A DNA stretch of 64,000 nt from Luedemannella flava (lineage in GTDB: Bacteria > Actinomycetota > Actinomycetes > Mycobacteriales > Micromonosporaceae): NCBI RefSeq assembly GCF_039528515.1, contig NZ_BAAALT010000022.1:1-64000 (forward strand). Direction: 5' to 3'. Positions 61,774 through 64,000 of the stretch are shown here, piece by piece. The translations under genes and the position numbers were made by a program. Positions within the stretch are counted from its first letter, which is position 1. Every line of letters starts with the position of its first letter. The notes under the pieces are model-generated. The model had not been told where the DNA came from and did not search any database. It was given only the letters and a program-made list of their open reading frames with translations.

Positions 61774-63918
61774 TTAACTCAGGATTTCACCAACTGACTC
61801 ATCGTCCTCCTGAGCAGCATCTTTTTGCAGCTCCGGGAGGAGGTCGGTCGGATTCGCGCCACCGACGAGGGCGAGCACCGCGGTCCCGTAGAGGCCCAGT
61901 TTCCGCGGACCGATGCCCGCGATGTCGATCAGTTGCGCCTCGCTCGACGGCGCCCGCTCCGCGATCGCCGTGATCGTGGCGTCGGTGAACACCACGTACG
62001 GCGGCACGTGCGACGTCGCGGCCACGCCCGCCCGCCAGGTGCGCAGCCGCTCGAACAGGTCGGAGTCCAGGCTCGACGGGCAGTCCGCGCAGCGGCCCAG
62101 CTTGCGCGCGGCGGCGTCGGTGAGGGTCGCCCCGCACACCCGGCACGGCACCGCGATCATCCGCCGCCGCGTGCCGTCCGCGTCGCGCGCCGTCCGCCGC
62201 CGCTCCCGGACAACCGGCTCAGCGGACCGTTCGACCGGCAGAAACCGCGACGGTCGTCGCTGCCGCCCGCCGGGCGCGCGGGAGGCCGCGTAGCTCAACG
62301 TCAGGAACTGCCGGGCCCGGGTGATGCCGACGTAGAGCAGCCGGCGCTCCTCCTCCAACGCCTCCGGCGTCTTCGCGTACGGGGTGGGCAGCGTGCCTTC
62401 GCTGCACCCCACCACGAACACGGCGTCCCACTCGAGGCCCTTGGCCGCGTGCAGGCTCGCCAGCGTCACGCCCTCGACCGTCGGGGCGTGCTGCATCGCC
62501 GCCCGCCGCGACAGCTCGGCGTTGAACTCCGCCAACCCGCCGACGGCGTACTCCTCGGAGAGGGTGACCAGCGCGGACAGCGCCTCCCACCGCTCGCGCA
62601 CCGCCCCACCGGGCGGGGGTGTGTCCGGCTGCCAGCCGAGCGCGGACAGCGCCTCGACCACGGCCTCCCGCAACGGCGTGCCCTCGACGTACGTGCGGGT
62701 GGCCGCCCGCAGCGCCGCCATGGCCTGGCGGATCTCGACGCGCTCGAAGAACCGCTCGGCGCCCTGGACGACGTAGGGCACGCCGGCCTCGGCGAGCGCC
62801 GCCTCGTACGCCTCGGACTGGGCGTTGACCCGGAACAGGACGGCGATCTCCCGGGCCGGGGTGCCGGCCGCGACCAGTTCCGCGCAGCGGCGCGCCACGC
62901 CCGCCGCCTCCGCGGGCTCGTCGGGGTAGCCGAGGATCTGCGGCTGCGGGCCGTCGGGGCGCTGGCCCACGAGCTCCAGGCGCAGGCGCGCCTCCTCGCC
63001 GCTGGCCTGCCGGATGACCTGGTTCGCGAGCCCCACCACCTGCGGGGTGGAGCGGTAGTCCTTCACCAGCCGGACGACGGTCCCGCCGCCGCGGCGGGCG
63101 AAATTCACCAGGTACGCCGACGTGGCGCCCGTGAACGAGTAGATCGTCTGGCTGGCGTCGCCGACCACGGTCAGGTCGTCGCGCCCGCACAGCCACGCGT
63201 CGAGCAGCCGCTGCTGCACCGGGTTGACGTCCTGGTACTCGTCGACGACGAAGTGCCGGTACTGCGCGTGGATCTGCTCGGCCACGTCGGGATGCTCCTC
63301 GATCGCCCACGCGCCGGCACGCAACAGGTCCTCGAAATCGATCACCCCGGAGGAGCGCTTGACCCGCTCGTAGGCGGTGAAGACCGCCGCCACCTGGGCC
63401 GTCGACACGGGCGGCTCGCGGCCCGCCTTGGCCGCCGCGACCTCGTAGTCGCCTGGTTCCACCAGCGACGACTTCGCCCACTCGATCTCGCTGGCGAGGT
63501 CGCGGGCGAGCGTCCGGTCGGCCCTGATTCCGGCCCGCCCGGCCGCCAGGCCGATCAGCCGGGCCTTGCTCTCGACGAGCTCGGGCAGCTCCCGACCGGC
63601 GAACAGGCGCGGGGCGAAGTAGCGCAGCTGGCGCAGCGCGGCCGCGTGGAACGTGCGGGCCTGCACGCCCGGCACGCCCAGGCGGGCGAGCCGCTCGCGC
63701 ATCTGCGCCGCGGCCCGCGCGGTGAATGTGACGGCCAACACATGCCGGGGCTGGATCTCCCCGGTCAGTGCCCGGTACGCCACGCGGTGGGTGATCGCGC
63801 GGGTCTTACCCGTACCGGCCCCGGCCAGGATGCACACCGGCCCGGCAGGCGCGGTCACGGCGGCCCGCTGCTCCTCGTCGAGCCCGTCGAGCACCGCCCG
63901 CACGGCATCACCGGTCAC
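61774..63918 (-). CDS. uvrD2: ATP-dependent DNA helicase UvrD2
   Basis: About 714 aa, Rv3198c-like. Superfamily 1A motifs are in order: Q-motif LDEEQRAAV, Walker A LAGAGTGKTRAITHR, motif Ia AVTFTARAAAQMRERL, Walker B VVDEYQDVNPVQQRLLD, motif III VVGDASQTIYSFTGA, motif IV DYRSTPQVV, motif V VTLASLHAAKGLEWDAVFVVG and motif VI LLYVGITRARQFLTLSYA. A tetracysteine (CRVCGATL...GRCADC) and a C-terminal HRDC domain (about 635-705) define UvrD2 rather than UvrD1. It unwinds DNA 3' to 5' in repair. The GTG at 63918 has GGGAG five bases upstream; a GTG at 63933 is possible. Confidence 0.92.
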   Translation of the reverse strand: MTGDAVRAVLDGLDEEQRAAVTAPAGPVCILAGAGTGKTRAITHRVAYRALTGEIQPRHVLAVTFTARAAAQMRERLARLGVPGVQARTFHAAALRQLRYFAPRLFAGRELPELVESKARLIGLAAGRAGIRADRTLARDLASEIEWAKSSLVEPGDYEVAAAKAGREPPVSTAQVAAVFTAYERVKRSSGVIDFEDLLRAGAWAIEEHPDVAEQIHAQYRHFVVDEYQDVNPVQQRLLDAWLCGRDDLTVVGDASQTIYSFTGATSAYLVNFARRGGGTVVRLVKDYRSTPQVVGLANQVIRQASGEEARLRLELVGQRPDGPQPQILGYPDEPAEAAGVARRCAELVAAGTPAREIAVLFRVNAQSEAYEAALAEAGVPYVVQGAERFFERVEIRQAMAALRAATRTYVEGTPLREAVVEALSALGWQPDTPPPGGAVRERWEALSALVTLSEEYAVGGLAEFNAELSRRAAMQHAPTVEGVTLASLHAAKGLEWDAVFVVGCSEGTLPTPYAKTPEALEEERRLLYVGITRARQFLTLSYAASRAPGGRQRRPSRFLPVERSAEPVVRERRRTARDADGTRRRMIAVPCRVCGATLTDAAARKLGRCADCPSSLDSDLFERLRTWRAGVAATSHVPPYVVFTDATITAIAERAPSSEAQLIDIAGIGPRKLGLYGTAVLALVGGANPTDLLPELQKDAAQEDDESVGEILS

Positions 63919-64000
63919 TGCGTCTCCCGCCACACCCGGGCATCATCTCAGCCTCTTCGATGTTGCCACCGATAGGCTGATCTTTCCCCTCGGCACGTAA

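Noticed and set aside
61322..61777. 151-aa plus-strand protein in the whiB7 leader region
   Set aside because: It starts with a membrane-like segment but is antisense to the leader ORF, has no ribosome site and runs through the uvrD2 terminator.

Overview
The window reads as chromosomal DNA of a high-GC filamentous actinomycete, most likely of the Micromonosporaceae. The evidence is the GC-rich codon use, an AfsR/SARP regulator, WhiB7, an F420-type oxidoreductase, a mycothiol-type maleylpyruvate isomerase homologue, CBM2-tagged secreted polysaccharide hydrolases and many GTG or leaderless starts. Family assignment is inference; no rRNA is present.

Layout. 0.1-9.7 kb: a secreted Cip1-like cellulose-binding protein, a CoA-transferase family III racemase, a large secreted M4 metallopeptidase with FG-GAP repeats, fumarylacetoacetase, a small membrane protein and a luciferase-like oxidoreductase. 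9.8-15.3 kb: a giant secreted amylase-pullulanase fusion with a MalR-like site upstream. 15.3-15.8 kb: an intergenic array of seven 22-bp palindromes at a 42-bp period. 15.8-18.8 kb: an MFS exporter with its MarR regulator, then an SGNH hydrolase. 19.0-21.6 kb: a DUF1232 protein, a ChaA-type antiporter and a LacI regulator. 21.7-30.8 kb: a giant RHS-repeat protein and its DNRLRE/LamG neighbour. 31.0-34.5 kb: an AfsR-like regulator cut by an assembly join, and a small unknown gene.

36.9-44.2 kb is a mannan-degradation locus (GH26-CBM2, LacI, CBM10-GH134, CBM2-GH26, LacI), bracketed by two imperfect direct repeats. 44.2-50.2 kb is a scar-rich accessory region: an orphan SUKH-4-like immunity gene, a 5'-truncated integrase, a 35-bp duplication of the 3' end of an initiator tRNA-Met gene, and a decayed RHS toxin tip with a coupled small membrane protein and an IS3-type insertion.

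50.3-63.9 kb is conserved actinobacterial backbone with the order of M. tuberculosis Rv3193c-Rv3198c: UPF0182, PDZ-Lon-like protease, DUF2342, accessory genes, a ThiF-like protein, an ABC1 kinase-like protein, whiB7 and uvrD2.

The most unusual signals are: (1) the 42-bp-period palindrome array and a second two-copy site with the same 42-bp spacing that runs into a 32-G homopolymer; (2) a pair of homologous 25-codon leader ORFs (MTERSEGI...HVDA), each overlapping the start codon of the next gene by four bases; (3) a low-complexity insertion inside the M4 catalytic domain; (4) the repeat-bracketed mannan locus; (5) the tRNA-fMet integration scar.
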